14,856 nt of DNA from an uncultured Verrucomicrobiales bacterium (GCA_937969125.1 CALBVA010000109.1:1-14856), one strand, 5' to 3'; shown: positions 1 to 7,635, counted from the stretch's first letter. The notes: a model not told the origin generated them from the sequence alone. A program made the numbers and translations.

Positions 1-708
1 AATAGGATCTCTTACTAACCTCTACTAAGGAGCCTCGGACGATTCATTACACTTAAACTCAATTTTTTTCACAAGGCTCTCCCGGCTATGCGATTTGTGT
101 GCCTGGTAGCTCTCAATCCGTTTATCTGTAATGGTTTTATAGTGGGTGAAGGAGGCGCAGTTTATGTGTTTTGGTCGCTTGAGCGCGCCCAATCTACGGC
201 GAGCCATTCGTAAAACATGGCCGACACAAAATTTAAAAAACTGGTTTTCAAGATTTCGTGCGCATCAGTCTGAATACGATGAACTACGTACGAGCTGACG
301 ATCAAAGACCAGTTTCTCTTTTTGGGTCTATAGGGCACCTCCGAAAACTTCATTTCTGAAGTCATTTTCCAATCGAAAGCAGGTTTCCGGAGGGTCGATG
401 CTTTGTTTGCAAAAATGGTCTGGGTTTACATGAGTAAGCCGTTGACGATTTTCGCTGGACTCAAATTATGCCTTGCTGACATAAAAATTGCTTAAAAGTC
501 CGCCTCGTCTCACCAGGGTCAATGGGTTCCTCAAGCCCTATCGCGCGGATCATCTTCTCGATGAACTGGCGCCAATCGAGGGCTTAAAATTATGTGACGT
601 AAAAATTTCAGATTTGGTTGAGGGCGGAGAAGAGGCGGGGCTGGCAGCCTTTAGAAGACGACTGGGGGAAGCGGGCTTGAGAATGGCAGGGATTTCAAAG
701 GGCGAAGG
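1..708. other. A+T-rich left flank without a confident gene
   Basis: This stretch holds no gene that I can support. Its G+C content is about 44% over positions 1-480 by hand count, visibly lower than the core genes to the right (one 60-base line inside mreB is about 73%). Two short overlapping minus-strand reading frames (25-207 and 162-365) and one plus-strand frame with a TTG start (488-742) are open, but none shows a recognisable family. I saw no tRNA, terminator or insertion-sequence ends. It may be degraded or acquired DNA at the edge of a conserved block. Confidence 0.5.
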
Positions 709-742
709 ATGCGGTCCACGAGTTACTGCTTCGGAGCCATGA
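430..742 (+). other. Possible gene remnant with a repeated GLKLC motif
   Basis: Two short plus-strand frames carry similar peptides. A 21-codon frame from the ATG at 430 reads GLKLCLADIKIA just before its stop at 493-495. A second frame, open from 488 to 742, reads GLKLCDVKISD at 581-613, followed by a helix-like stretch rich in Glu, Ala and Arg (EEAGLAAFRRRLGEAGLRMAGI). The strand-then-helix pattern resembles the first unit of a TIM-barrel sugar-phosphate isomerase/epimerase, but this is a guess from pattern only. The last part of the longer frame runs antisense through the 709-758 gene fragment, so it is unlikely to be an intact protein. I treat the segment as possible debris of a lost gene, not as a functional CDS. 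Confidence 0.2.
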
Positions 743-758
743 GTCAGATCGTGAGGCT
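709..758 (-). pseudogene. Decayed duplicate of an internal piece of the adjacent hydrolase gene
   Basis: These 50 bases align without gaps to 1527-1576, inside the neighbouring hydrolase gene, with about 43 identities. The source encodes residues 67-83 (RLAIWLMAPKQELMDRI). Read in the same frame on the minus strand, the copy gives SLTI-stop-LMAPKQ-stop-LVDRI: the Trp codon TGG has become TGA and the Glu codon GAG has become TAA. Similarity fades on both sides. The fragment lies in the same orientation, 8 bases beyond the 3' end of the intact gene, as expected if a tandem paralogue once existed here and has mostly been lost. It has no coding capacity. Confidence 0.6.
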
Positions 759-766
759 GTGCAGTT

Positions 767-1774
767 CTACTGAGCCTTGATCTTTTTGGCGGCGTTACTT
801 GACCGGACAGCCTTACCTACTTTGTCGACGGGCTGAGTGAAGAGGTAGCGCCAAACTGCTTCGTGCATGTAAGCTCCTTTTTTATCTTTGAAGGATTTGC
901 TGCCGGGAGTCACGGAGCTGTGGGCTCGTTTGGCATCACCCTTAACATCAAAGTCAGTGATGAGGCGACGGGTGTTTTTGAAGGGAGGTTTTGATCGATC
1001 GACATCGACGATGGGGCCGAATTGATGCAGTCCCATCAGTTCCCATGAGCGTTGATAGTGGAATTCTCTCCAGCCCATGTCTTTGACGTGGCTGAATCCA
1101 AAGAAACGGTTTTTGGGAGTTTTGGAAGGGAGGGCTTGCCAAGATTGATATTGATCGCGCGGGCCGCAGAAGGCGACGACGCGAGCGACTTTGGTGTGCT
1201 TAGCGAGTCGGGAGGCGGTGGTGGAGCCGTGGGAGGATCCGGTGAGAATGACTTTTTCCCAGAGGAGGTCGTTTTGGTCTGTGTTGAGAAATTGCTCCCA
1301 CTTTCCGGCGGGGTGTTTTTTGACGAGGTGTTTTACGAAGAGAAGGGCGCGCCCCTTGATGCTATCGCGAACGGCGATAGCGGCTTCATCGCTGTGATCT
1401 TCGCCGGTGGCCGCTTCGAGGCGCATGTTACCGCGGCAATGTTCGGAGACGGGGCGTTGTTGGCAGCATTTTGAAAACCACTGGCGGGCGTAGTGGATGT
1501 GAATGGCGTGGATACCATAGGAATTAATACGGTCCATGAGCTCCTGCTTCGGAGCCATGAGCCAGATCGCGAGGCGGCCTTTTGGTCGGACGCGGGTATC
1601 GACGCTGGCGTGCTGGAAGTCCTGCGCTTTCCCTTTTGCGTCCTGCAAAACAAATCCAATGTCTGGATAAGTGCCGGCCTTGGGATCAATCTGGCTGGCG
1701 CGTGCTTTAAATTTAAAATGCTCTCCTTGGGCAAAGAGGGTGAGAATGAAAAAGAGAAGAGTTCGCGAGATCAT
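767..1774 (-). CDS. Secreted alpha/beta-hydrolase-like protein (BPSS1187-like)
   Basis: A 335-residue protein with an N-terminal signal peptide (MISRTLLFFILTLFAQG), so it is probably exported. The middle holds a hydrolase nucleophile elbow, GSSHG at 179-183 after a beta strand (EKVILTG), with Ser181 as candidate nucleophile. Possible triad partners are Asp207 in GPRD and His304 in MHEAVWRYLF, which lies near the C-terminus as the catalytic His usually does. The pattern fits the BPSS1187-type alpha/beta hydrolase family that I recall from planctomycetes and verrucomicrobia; the substrate is unknown. The C-terminal 20 residues are basic. The ATG at 1774 has no Shine-Dalgarno sequence, and its leader is pyrimidine-rich. 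The gene diverges from the DUF3820 gene, and a decayed copy of its residues 67-83 lies just downstream. Hydrolase fold is fairly sure; the exact family is moderate. Confidence 0.8.
   Translation of the reverse strand: MISRTLLFFILTLFAQGEHFKFKARASQIDPKAGTYPDIGFVLQDAKGKAQDFQHASVDTRVRPKGRLAIWLMAPKQELMDRINSYGIHAIHIHYARQWFSKCCQQRPVSEHCRGNMRLEAATGEDHSDEAAIAVRDSIKGRALLFVKHLVKKHPAGKWEQFLNTDQNDLLWEKVILTGSSHGSTTASRLAKHTKVARVVAFCGPRDQYQSWQALPSKTPKNRFFGFSHVKDMGWREFHYQRSWELMGLHQFGPIVDVDRSKPPFKNTRRLITDFDVKGDAKRAHSSVTPGSKSFKDKKGAYMHEAVWRYLFTQPVDKVGKAVRSSNAAKKIKAQ
1527..1576 (-). repeat. Intact source copy of the 50-bp duplicated segment
   Basis: This segment inside the hydrolase gene is the in-frame counterpart of the degraded copy at 709-758, in the same orientation and about 818 bases away. 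It encodes RLAIWLMAPKQELMDRI. The two differ at about seven positions. The differences in the other copy include two stop codons, so this one is the functional version. Confidence 0.6.
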
Positions 1775-1897
1775 GGAGAAGAAGACTAAGAGGTGATGTT
1801 GTAATTTTTTTTAAGAGGTCGTTAAAAGAGAAATGATCTTGTTGAGAATGGGTTAGCGCTTAAGTTGGCACGAACGGGACGCAAGTTGCATCCGATC
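1775..1897. promoter_or_regulatory. Divergent intergenic region between hydrolase and DUF3820 genes
   Basis: The two flanking genes are transcribed away from each other, so both promoters should lie here. The region is A+T-rich, with a run of eight T on the plus strand at about 1806-1813. I could not identify a convincing -35/-10 pair for either direction, and neither start has a Shine-Dalgarno sequence. The role is inferred from gene orientation only. Confidence 0.35.
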
Positions 1898-2221
1898 ATG
1901 ATTAATTTTACCGAAATCGACCGGGAAGACTTTCGCAATCTCCTCGGAGAAATCGCGAAGACCCATATGCCTTTTGGTAAATATGGACCGAAGGACTATC
2001 CGCCGCATGGCGTGCCCATCATTGATCTTCCTCCTGAATATTATTCATGGTTTCACGAACGCGGCTGGCCGAAGGGGAGGCTGGGGGAACTCATGGCGAT
2101 GGTCGCGGAAATCAAAAGTACCGGTGCGGACCACATCTTTGAGCCGATGCGCCGTGCCCGAGGCGGCAGAGTCTCGGTGCGAAAGAGAAAATCGCAGACG
2201 GACTTCTTTGAGGGGGAATGA
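1898..2221 (+). CDS. DUF3820 family protein
   Basis: A small protein of 107 residues from the ATG at 1898 (MINFTEIDREDF). An in-frame TTG at 1865 would add 11 residues, but these look unlike the family, so I prefer the ATG. The family hallmark is clear: MPFGKY, then a glycine/proline-rich link, then the strand-helix segment IIDLPPEYYSWFHERGWP. This is the arrangement of DUF3820, sometimes labelled a putative quorum-sensing-regulated virulence factor; its biochemical role is not established. The C-terminal 20 residues are basic (RRARGGRVSVRKRK) and may contact nucleic acid, which is inference. It stands alone on the plus strand and converges on the downstream exported hydrolase with only 12 bases between the stops. 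Confidence 0.8.
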   Translation: MINFTEIDREDFRNLLGEIAKTHMPFGKYGPKDYPPHGVPIIDLPPEYYSWFHERGWPKGRLGELMAMVAEIKSTGADHIFEPMRRARGGRVSVRKRKSQTDFFEGE

Positions 2222-2233
2222 CTGAAGAGGAAT

Positions 2234-3247
2234 TTATTGAAAGCTCTTGAGCCACTTCCCGATGTCCGTCACCACCTGATCGCTTTGGTGATCATGGAAG
2301 AGTAGGTGGAAGCTTTCGGGATAAAAGATGCGCTTTGTCCGGTACTTTTGGGCGACGGGGATATTTTGCTCGAAGTCGGTGACGTCTTGTGGGTCGGAGA
2401 AGATATCCTTTCCTCCATGCAGAATGAGGAGTGGGACATCGACCTGTTGCGAAGCCTTACCTGCCTTCCGGATCATATCCCCGAGAGTGGTGAGGAGTCG
2501 GAGAGTGTGCCGCTTGACATGGTAGGGATTGGTCGCGGCCTGCTCCTGGTGGATGGTGTTTTTAGTCACGTGGACTTCCTTCGATCCGCCGAGGGTCTCA
2601 AGCGAAATGCGCGCCTTCGGGAAAAGGGTAGCCACGGTTTTGGCGAGGTATTCTTTCCACTTCGGAAAGTCGCCGCGGATGTCTACGATGGGTGAGGCGA
2701 GGATGAGGCCATCGCACATCAGGGTGGGGGAGACCTTCTCCGGGAGTTGCCTCATCGCGGCGTAAGTGTGTAGGACAATGAGCGAACCCATGCTCTCGCC
2801 ACACCAGATAACCTTGGCCTTCGGGTGCTTTTTGCGAATCAGTGCGGTGAAGCTGGTTAGGTCGCGGAACCAGTCTTTCCGATTGGCAATGTGGCCTCTT
2901 CTTTCCTTTACGGGATCATTTCCCTGACCACGCGTCTCCGCGGCGTAGATTGCGACGCGGGGATCATGGGAGAGAAGATGATTGGCCAGGGGCTTATAAT
3001 CCGCCGCCGCTCCGCTGATGCCGTGCACCCCGATGATAATGAGTTCCGGTTCTTTTTTTTGATCCTTCGGCAGCCAGGTGGTCACCGGGAATTTATCGCC
3101 ATCGAAGGAGTGGAGGCGGTCCTTCTCCAGTTTGATTTTTTGATAATCGGGCATGGCAACGAGGGAGGGGGACGAGCAGTGACTGAGGAGTAAAGAGGAC
3201 AAAAAGATCCCGGCGGACGCGAGAAATCTGCGAAACACCGGGATCAT
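2234..3247 (-). CDS. Exported alpha/beta hydrolase, serine aminopeptidase S33 / lysophospholipase type
   Basis: A 337-residue protein of the Hydrolase_4 (S33, monoacylglycerol-lipase-like) type. The N-terminus is a signal sequence ending LLLSHC at about residue 24. This resembles a lipobox, but His before the Cys is not standard, so lipid anchoring is only possible. The core shows the oxyanion strand IIIGVHG (H75-G76), the nucleophile elbow GESMG (Ser152), the acid in LLILHGGKD (Asp281) and the catalytic His in PESFHLLFHD (His314): a complete triad. Members cleave ester bonds of lipids or small acyl substrates; the exact substrate cannot be read. It lies 27 bases downstream of rng on the same strand, so it may be the last gene of the mre-mrdA-rng transcript. 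Its start at 3247 has no Shine-Dalgarno sequence. Confidence 0.85.
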   Translation of the reverse strand: MIPVFRRFLASAGIFLSSLLLSHCSSPSLVAMPDYQKIKLEKDRLHSFDGDKFPVTTWLPKDQKKEPELIIIGVHGISGAAADYKPLANHLLSHDPRVAIYAAETRGQGNDPVKERRGHIANRKDWFRDLTSFTALIRKKHPKAKVIWCGESMGSLIVLHTYAAMRQLPEKVSPTLMCDGLILASPIVDIRGDFPKWKEYLAKTVATLFPKARISLETLGGSKEVHVTKNTIHQEQAATNPYHVKRHTLRLLTTLGDMIRKAGKASQQVDVPLLILHGGKDIFSDPQDVTDFEQNIPVAQKYRTKRIFYPESFHLLFHDHQSDQVVTDIGKWLKSFQ

Positions 3248-3274
3248 GATTTTTCAGAGTGCGGGAGCGATTGA

Positions 3275-4867
3275 TTAATACTGCACAATGGCTTTCTCCG
3301 ACCGAGCATCGATGATGGCGAAGCGTTCGCGGTGGAGGTTTGCATCGCTACGGAAGATGAGGCGGCCACTATGGGAGCGCTCGAGCTCCATGAGGATTTT
3401 TGAGTCCTCGGACTTGAAGCGATTCAGGACATCGGCGTTCACCATGACGATGAGATCGCCGTCTTCTCCGCTCTCCTTCTGACGCTGGATCACGGTGTTG
3501 AGGCGGCGCTGGATCTCGATGCTCATACTCATGGTGGTCTTGATGCGACCGCGGCCATGGCAGTAAGGGCAGGGCTCCAGAGTGGAATCGAGGAGGGACT
3601 CATTGAGACGCTGGCGGGTCATTTCCATCAGGCCCACACTGGAGATTTGCAGGACCTGGGTCTTCGCCTTGTCGCGCTTCAATCTCTCCTTCATCGCACG
3701 ATACACCGCCATCTGGTCACGGCGGTGGCGCATATCGATGAAGTCCACCACCACGAGGCCGCCGATGTTACGGAGGCGGAGTTGGCGGGCGACCTCTTCG
3801 GCCGCTTCGACATTGGTTTGCAGGAGCATTTTATCGACGTCCTTTCCGCCACGGTTGCGGCCGGTGTTAACGTCGATGGAAATGAGGGCCTCGGTCTCAT
3901 CGATCACGATGTAGCCGCCGCAGGGCAGCCAGACCTGGCGCATGAAGGCCTCATCGATCTGCTTCTGGATGCCGAAGCGTTCAAAGATGGTTTGCTTGGA
4001 ATAGAGATAATGGATTTTCCGTTTGGCCCGGCGGGAGACCTTCGCAGCGATCTCGCGGATGTGCTCGGTGGTCTTCTCGTCGTCACAGATGATTTTATCG
4101 ACCTCATCGGTGAGGAAGTTGATGGCCGTTCCTTCAATGAGATCCGGTTCCCGGAAGCAGGCCACCGGGGCGTTTTTGGAATCGCGGTTCGTCTCCACGC
4201 TGTCCCACTGCTCCAGGAGCATGGCGAGGTCCCGCACGAAGTGGCGGGCGCGGGTGCCGATGGCCACGGTGCGCATGATGATGCCCATCCCTTCCGGGAC
4301 GTTCAGATTCTGCATGATCTTCCGTAGGCGCTGGCGCTCCTTGGGATCATCAATGCGGCGGGAGATGCCGAACTGCTCTGAATAGGGCATGAGGACGAGG
4401 TAGCGCCCGGCGAGCGAGATATTGGTGGTGACACGCGGTCCCTTGTTGCCAATCGCTCCCTTCGAAACCTGGATCATAATTTCCGAGCCTACGGGGTAGA
4501 TGCTCGGGATGTCTTTCGAGGTGATTTTCTTCTGCTTCTTCTGCGGGCGTCCGTCACGGCGGATCTCCTCCAGCCCGCTATCGAGGGCGGCTGGGATGGC
4601 GTCCCAAAAGTGGAGGAAGGCATTTTTATCGAGCCCGATGTCCACGAACATAGCTTTCAGGCTGGGCTCGATGTTTTTGACGCGTCCCTTGAAAATGCCA
4701 CCGACGATGTTGTCGTCGCCATCGCGCTCGACATTATATTCTTCGAGTACGCCATCTTCCATAAGGGCGGTGCGACGTTCGAGCGTTTCCGCATTGATGA
4801 TAATAGTGCGTCCTTCACGTGGGTCTGCACTAGTAAGACCGAGGGCGCTTTTGATTTTGCTGATCAT
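3275..4867 (-). CDS. rng: Ribonuclease E/G family endoribonuclease
   Basis: A 530-residue RNase E/G, which cuts single-stranded A/U-rich RNA in rRNA maturation and mRNA decay. In order it has the N-terminal S1 region (about 37-150, FKGRVKNIEPSLKAMFVDIG) with a lysine-rich insertion near 107-120; the 5'-sensor/RNase H-like region; the DNase I-like catalytic part with the metal-binding aspartates Asp332 (ISIDVNTGR) and Asp375 (VVVDFIDM), spaced exactly as E. coli RNase E D303 and D346; and the Zn-link CPYC (433-436). The long C-terminal degradosome scaffold of RNase E is absent, so it is RNase G-sized. I chose the start MISKIKSALG at 4867. The frame is open for another 61 codons upstream, but those overlap the end of mrdA and look non-coding. 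It follows mrdA by 52 bases, and that gap contains no G in the mRNA sense. Confidence 0.95.
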   Translation of the reverse strand: MISKIKSALGLTSADPREGRTIIINAETLERRTALMEDGVLEEYNVERDGDDNIVGGIFKGRVKNIEPSLKAMFVDIGLDKNAFLHFWDAIPAALDSGLEEIRRDGRPQKKQKKITSKDIPSIYPVGSEIMIQVSKGAIGNKGPRVTTNISLAGRYLVLMPYSEQFGISRRIDDPKERQRLRKIMQNLNVPEGMGIIMRTVAIGTRARHFVRDLAMLLEQWDSVETNRDSKNAPVACFREPDLIEGTAINFLTDEVDKIICDDEKTTEHIREIAAKVSRRAKRKIHYLYSKQTIFERFGIQKQIDEAFMRQVWLPCGGYIVIDETEALISIDVNTGRNRGGKDVDKMLLQTNVEAAEEVARQLRLRNIGGLVVVDFIDMRHRRDQMAVYRAMKERLKRDKAKTQVLQISSVGLMEMTRQRLNESLLDSTLEPCPYCHGRGRIKTTMSMSIEIQRRLNTVIQRQKESGEDGDLIVMVNADVLNRFKSEDSKILMELERSHSGRLIFRSDANLHRERFAIIDARSEKAIVQY

Positions 4868-4919
4868 GTTGAATTTTGGAATGAGTGTTGAAAAAGTGGT
4901 TTGGGAAAATTGGTGGTGA
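4868..4919 (-). promoter_or_regulatory. G-free leader between mrdA and rng
   Basis: The 52 bases between the mrdA stop and the chosen rng start contain no C on the plus strand, hence no G in the mRNA. A Shine-Dalgarno sequence (AGGAGG-like) is therefore impossible. The leader is rich in A, C and U and should be unstructured. Translation probably depends on ribosomal protein S1 or coupling to mrdA, which is inference. Confidence 0.5.
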
Positions 4920-7043
4920 TTATTCAGATTGCTCCGAGTCAGGCGTCGGTGCGATGGTGGGAAGAGGGACTGTATTTGGGGAAACCTTGATGGGCTGTCC
5001 GGCTTCGATAAGCGAAGGATCGACCTCGTTTCCGGTCTCGCCTTCTTCATCGGTCGTCAGAGTGAAAAGACCGCCTTCCGGGAGTTCCAGCTCCTTGAAG
5101 GAGTCGAAGTTCCCTGCATAAACTCCCATCTTGGTCAGGCGGGTGTCCAAGCCCGCCTCCAGCGCGAATATTCCCCGATAGATCAAATGGGACAGCACCC
5201 CGGCGACCGATCCACCACTCTGGCCATTTCGCACCATCACGCAGACTGCGTAGCGGGCAGAATCGTAGGGCGCGAAGGAGGTGGTCCAGGCGTTGTGAGT
5301 GTTTTCCATGTCTGTCTTACTCAGCTGGGTAGTTCCGGTTTTGGCGGCGATGAAGACATCCTTCATCGCGATTGCCGTGGCGGTGCCTCCGCGTTCGTTG
5401 ACGGCCTTCCACATCCCTTTTCGAATGACTTCCATTTGTCCCTTTGTCATCCCCTCACGAATAAGGTCCGCTTTCACAAGTGGGATGTTTTCCTTCAGGA
5501 CGACTTGCTTTCCAGAGAGGTCCCGGCCGAGGACGCGCCGCACGATGCGGGGTTGATAATACTTCCCGCCATTCGCGATCGTCGCGGTCATGCTGCAAAT
5601 CTGAAGCGGGGTTCCTTGGGCATCGCCCTGTCCGATGGACATCAAGGCGAGGGTGGCATCAGTCATGATGGCGCCAGGTTTCACTTCGCGTTTCCAGAAG
5701 TTGCTTCCAGGCACGATGCCGGCCTGATCCTCTGGTAGAAGGATGCCGGTCTTTTTACCAAAGCCGAGGAGGTGGAAGGTATCGACCATGACCTTGCTGC
5801 GGAGATTACCGGCGAGAGTCATGAAGTAGGGGTTACAGGATCGCTGGATGGCCTCGGAAAGCCCCAGGGTTCCGTGGCCGGCGGTCCGATGACACCTGAT
5901 TTTTAGGGAGCCATCGCGACCGAAAAGAGTGAAGCCCCGGCAGTTGTGGTGATAGCCGGTTTTATGATGCAGGGCTCCGGCGATCGCGGTGGGCAGCTTG
6001 AAGGTAGAGCCCGGCATGTAGGGGCTGAGGGCTCGATTGACGAAGGGGTGGGCCTTGTTTTTATTATAGGCGTCGAATTTCTTCTGTTCGATTCCGCCGA
6101 TAAAGTCATTGGGATCGAAGTTCGGCACCGATGCCATCGCGAGGACCTCTCCGGTATTCGGATCCATGACCACGGCGGCTCCGCGACCGATACGGCGGAG
6201 GACATTCTCCACGATGTGTTGGAGACGAGCGTCGATGGTGAGCTGAACCTGTGCCCCTTCGCGGGCTGGTTGATAGTCGTCGGTGGCGATGACCTTCCGC
6301 TTTTCATTGCGGACGAGGACGCGTTTTCCGCCCTCACCTCTGAGGAATTGATCCATGGTCCGCTCAACGCCGGTGATGCCCTTGTCGTCCCCTTGGTAGT
6401 GGACATTTTTCTTATCAAATTCCGGGGGGACATTGCCCTTCGACCACCCATTGACCCGTCCCAGGAGGTGACAAGCGAGGGAGCCGTAGGGATAGGTGCG
6501 ATGTGGGACCACACGGACCTCGACTCCCGGGAGTTCATTGCTACGAACGGCAATCTGAGCAAACTCGCTGGAGGGAATACCGCTGCGATAGACGTAAGGC
6601 ACTAGTCCGCCATGGGTGCGGTAGTGGGAGTCGATGGCATTGGTGAATCGCTCCCCGGTGAGGCCGAAGCTTTCGAGACGCGGGACGACCCAGGTGCGGA
6701 CGATTCGCTCGATCTCGGCCTCTTTATTGGTTCCTTCTTCGCCTAATTCAGCTGGAACGGGGGCTTTTGAGTTCTGTTGACGGTAGCTTTTATAGATGTC
6801 CTCCAGGTTGAAGACGATCTCGTAACGTCGGCTGTTTCTTGCCAGAGTGACACCGTTTCGGTCGGTAATTTCACCGCGCACGCCAGGTTCGATGACGGTC
6901 ACGGTGTGGGTAGTGGGGATATTGGCGACGAACTGAGCGCGGCGATCAATCTGGAATTCGTAGAGCCGCGAGAGCAGGGTGCCACAACCGGCCAGCACCA
7001 GGGCGGTGAGGAGGTAGAGGCGGAAGCGGTACTTGGGTTCCAT
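4920..7043 (-). CDS. mrdA: Penicillin-binding protein 2, elongation-specific peptidoglycan transpeptidase
   Basis: A 707-residue class B penicillin-binding protein that cross-links side-wall peptidoglycan in the periplasm as part of the rod complex. A single membrane anchor lies at about 8-26. The dimerisation/pedestal domain follows (GVRGEITDRNGVTLARN near 54-70; GITGVERTMDQFLRG near 222-236). The transpeptidase domain has the three active-site motifs STFK (nucleophile Ser346), SCN (402-404) and KTG (568-570). The last 70 or so residues form an acidic, Pro/Thr/Ser-rich tail that looks disordered. I chose the ATG at 7043 (MEPKYRFRLY). An alternative 19 residues upstream overlaps mreD and reads as low-quality sequence. 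The gene follows mreD by 28 bases, as in many bacteria; rodA, the usual next gene, is replaced here by rng. The PBP2-type name rests on the mreBCD context as well as the motifs. Confidence 0.94.
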   Translation of the reverse strand: MEPKYRFRLYLLTALVLAGCGTLLSRLYEFQIDRRAQFVANIPTTHTVTVIEPGVRGEITDRNGVTLARNSRRYEIVFNLEDIYKSYRQQNSKAPVPAELGEEGTNKEAEIERIVRTWVVPRLESFGLTGERFTNAIDSHYRTHGGLVPYVYRSGIPSSEFAQIAVRSNELPGVEVRVVPHRTYPYGSLACHLLGRVNGWSKGNVPPEFDKKNVHYQGDDKGITGVERTMDQFLRGEGGKRVLVRNEKRKVIATDDYQPAREGAQVQLTIDARLQHIVENVLRRIGRGAAVVMDPNTGEVLAMASVPNFDPNDFIGGIEQKKFDAYNKNKAHPFVNRALSPYMPGSTFKLPTAIAGALHHKTGYHHNCRGFTLFGRDGSLKIRCHRTAGHGTLGLSEAIQRSCNPYFMTLAGNLRSKVMVDTFHLLGFGKKTGILLPEDQAGIVPGSNFWKREVKPGAIMTDATLALMSIGQGDAQGTPLQICSMTATIANGGKYYQPRIVRRVLGRDLSGKQVVLKENIPLVKADLIREGMTKGQMEVIRKGMWKAVNERGGTATAIAMKDVFIAAKTGTTQLSKTDMENTHNAWTTSFAPYDSARYAVCVMVRNGQSGGSVAGVLSHLIYRGIFALEAGLDTRLTKMGVYAGNFDSFKELELPEGGLFTLTTDEEGETGNEVDPSLIEAGQPIKVSPNTVPLPTIAPTPDSEQSE

Positions 7044-7071
7044 TGGAAAGGGGAGAAGGTGGGAGGGGTGA
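7044..7071 (-). promoter_or_regulatory. G-free, C-rich leader of mrdA
   Basis: The 28 bases between the mreD stop and the mrdA ATG contain no C on the plus strand, so the mRNA leader has no G and consists mostly of C and U. No Shine-Dalgarno pairing is possible. The complementary plus strand carries several G runs (GGGG, GG, GGG, GGGG). Confidence 0.45.
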
Positions 7072-7626
7072 TCAATCGCTGAAGCTGATGGTGTGACCAC
7101 AGGCCCGTGCGATGTGGAAAAGAATCCAGAAGATGAAGGGGGAAACCATCATGGTGAGGAGGGAGGTCGCGCCGATTTGCTCAATGATGCCATTATCCAG
7201 ACTGAAGCCACCAGCGAGGAAGCTGCGCAGAAGATACTCGACAAACAGATAAAGAAAAATGGCGACTCCGGTGAGAGGAGCGGAAAGATACCAGGCATTC
7301 CCTTTAAAGAGGGGGCGCAAGCCCTGCATGAGAAATCCCATGAGGGCGTAAAGGATGATGGAGTATCCGAATTTCATAGTATCCGGCTGGCTGTGATAGA
7401 CGAGGGGATCGCCTTCATGGAGAGGGATCAATTGCTGGGCATCCCAGAGGAAGCCGCCCAAGAAGGCGAGGACCAGCATGCAGGCCGTGGAGACCGTGGC
7501 GGAACTACAGAGAACCACGAGGGGTAGAATCAGGATGCGCGCATCATACCAGGGTGAGAACGCGGGCAGGAATTGCTGGAGAATACAACTCAGCAGCAGA
7601 AAGCCGATCAGACAGGTGGTATACAT
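7072..7626 (-). CDS. mreD: Rod shape-determining protein MreD
   Basis: A 184-residue, very hydrophobic protein with about five membrane helices. Examples are MYTTCLIGFLLLSCILQQF at the N-terminus, ARILILPLVVLCSSATV, the segment around ACMLVLAFLGGFLWDA, FGYSIILYALMGFLMQGL and a long pair from about 118 to 180. The segment GGFLWDAQQL corresponds to the conserved glycine/Trp/Asp turn of MreD. MreD links MreC and the PBP2-RodA synthase in the inner membrane. Sequence conservation in this family is low, so the call leans on size, topology and its place between mreC (9 bases upstream) and mrdA (28 bases downstream). The tight spacing indicates co-transcription with mreC. Confidence 0.88.
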   Translation of the reverse strand: MYTTCLIGFLLLSCILQQFLPAFSPWYDARILILPLVVLCSSATVSTACMLVLAFLGGFLWDAQQLIPLHEGDPLVYHSQPDTMKFGYSIILYALMGFLMQGLRPLFKGNAWYLSAPLTGVAIFLYLFVEYLLRSFLAGGFSLDNGIIEQIGATSLLTMMVSPFIFWILFHIARACGHTISFSD

Positions 7627-7635
7627 GCGGTCTTT

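Noticed and set aside
25..365. Two overlapping minus-strand small frames (25-207 and 162-365), possibly one frameshifted gene
   Set aside because: No recognisable family, no ribosome binding site and no coding signature; joining them by a frameshift would be speculation.
1052..1474. Plus-strand frame of 140 codons opposite the BPSS1187-like gene
   Set aside because: It is antisense to a gene with signal peptide and nucleophile elbow; the Gly/Val-rich peptide is a mirror of codon bias.
3557..4327. Plus-strand open frame of 256 codons opposite rng
   Set aside because: It is antisense to the conserved catalytic core of rng; the peptide is a His/Asp/Val-rich shadow typical of high-G+C coding DNA and has no family features.
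4868..5050. Upstream extension of rng by 61 codons
   Set aside because: It overlaps the 3' end of mrdA, reads as Ser/Pro/Arg-rich low-quality peptide, and lies outside the conserved family start.
4929..5738. Plus-strand open frame of 269 codons opposite mrdA
   Set aside because: It is antisense to the transpeptidase domain of a well-supported gene and shows no domain or signal of its own.
5903..6605. Long frames on both strands overlapping mrdA (5903-6562 minus, 5946-6605 plus)
   Set aside because: Both are out-of-frame shadows of mrdA with low-complexity Ser/Arg/Pro or Asp/Gly/Val composition.
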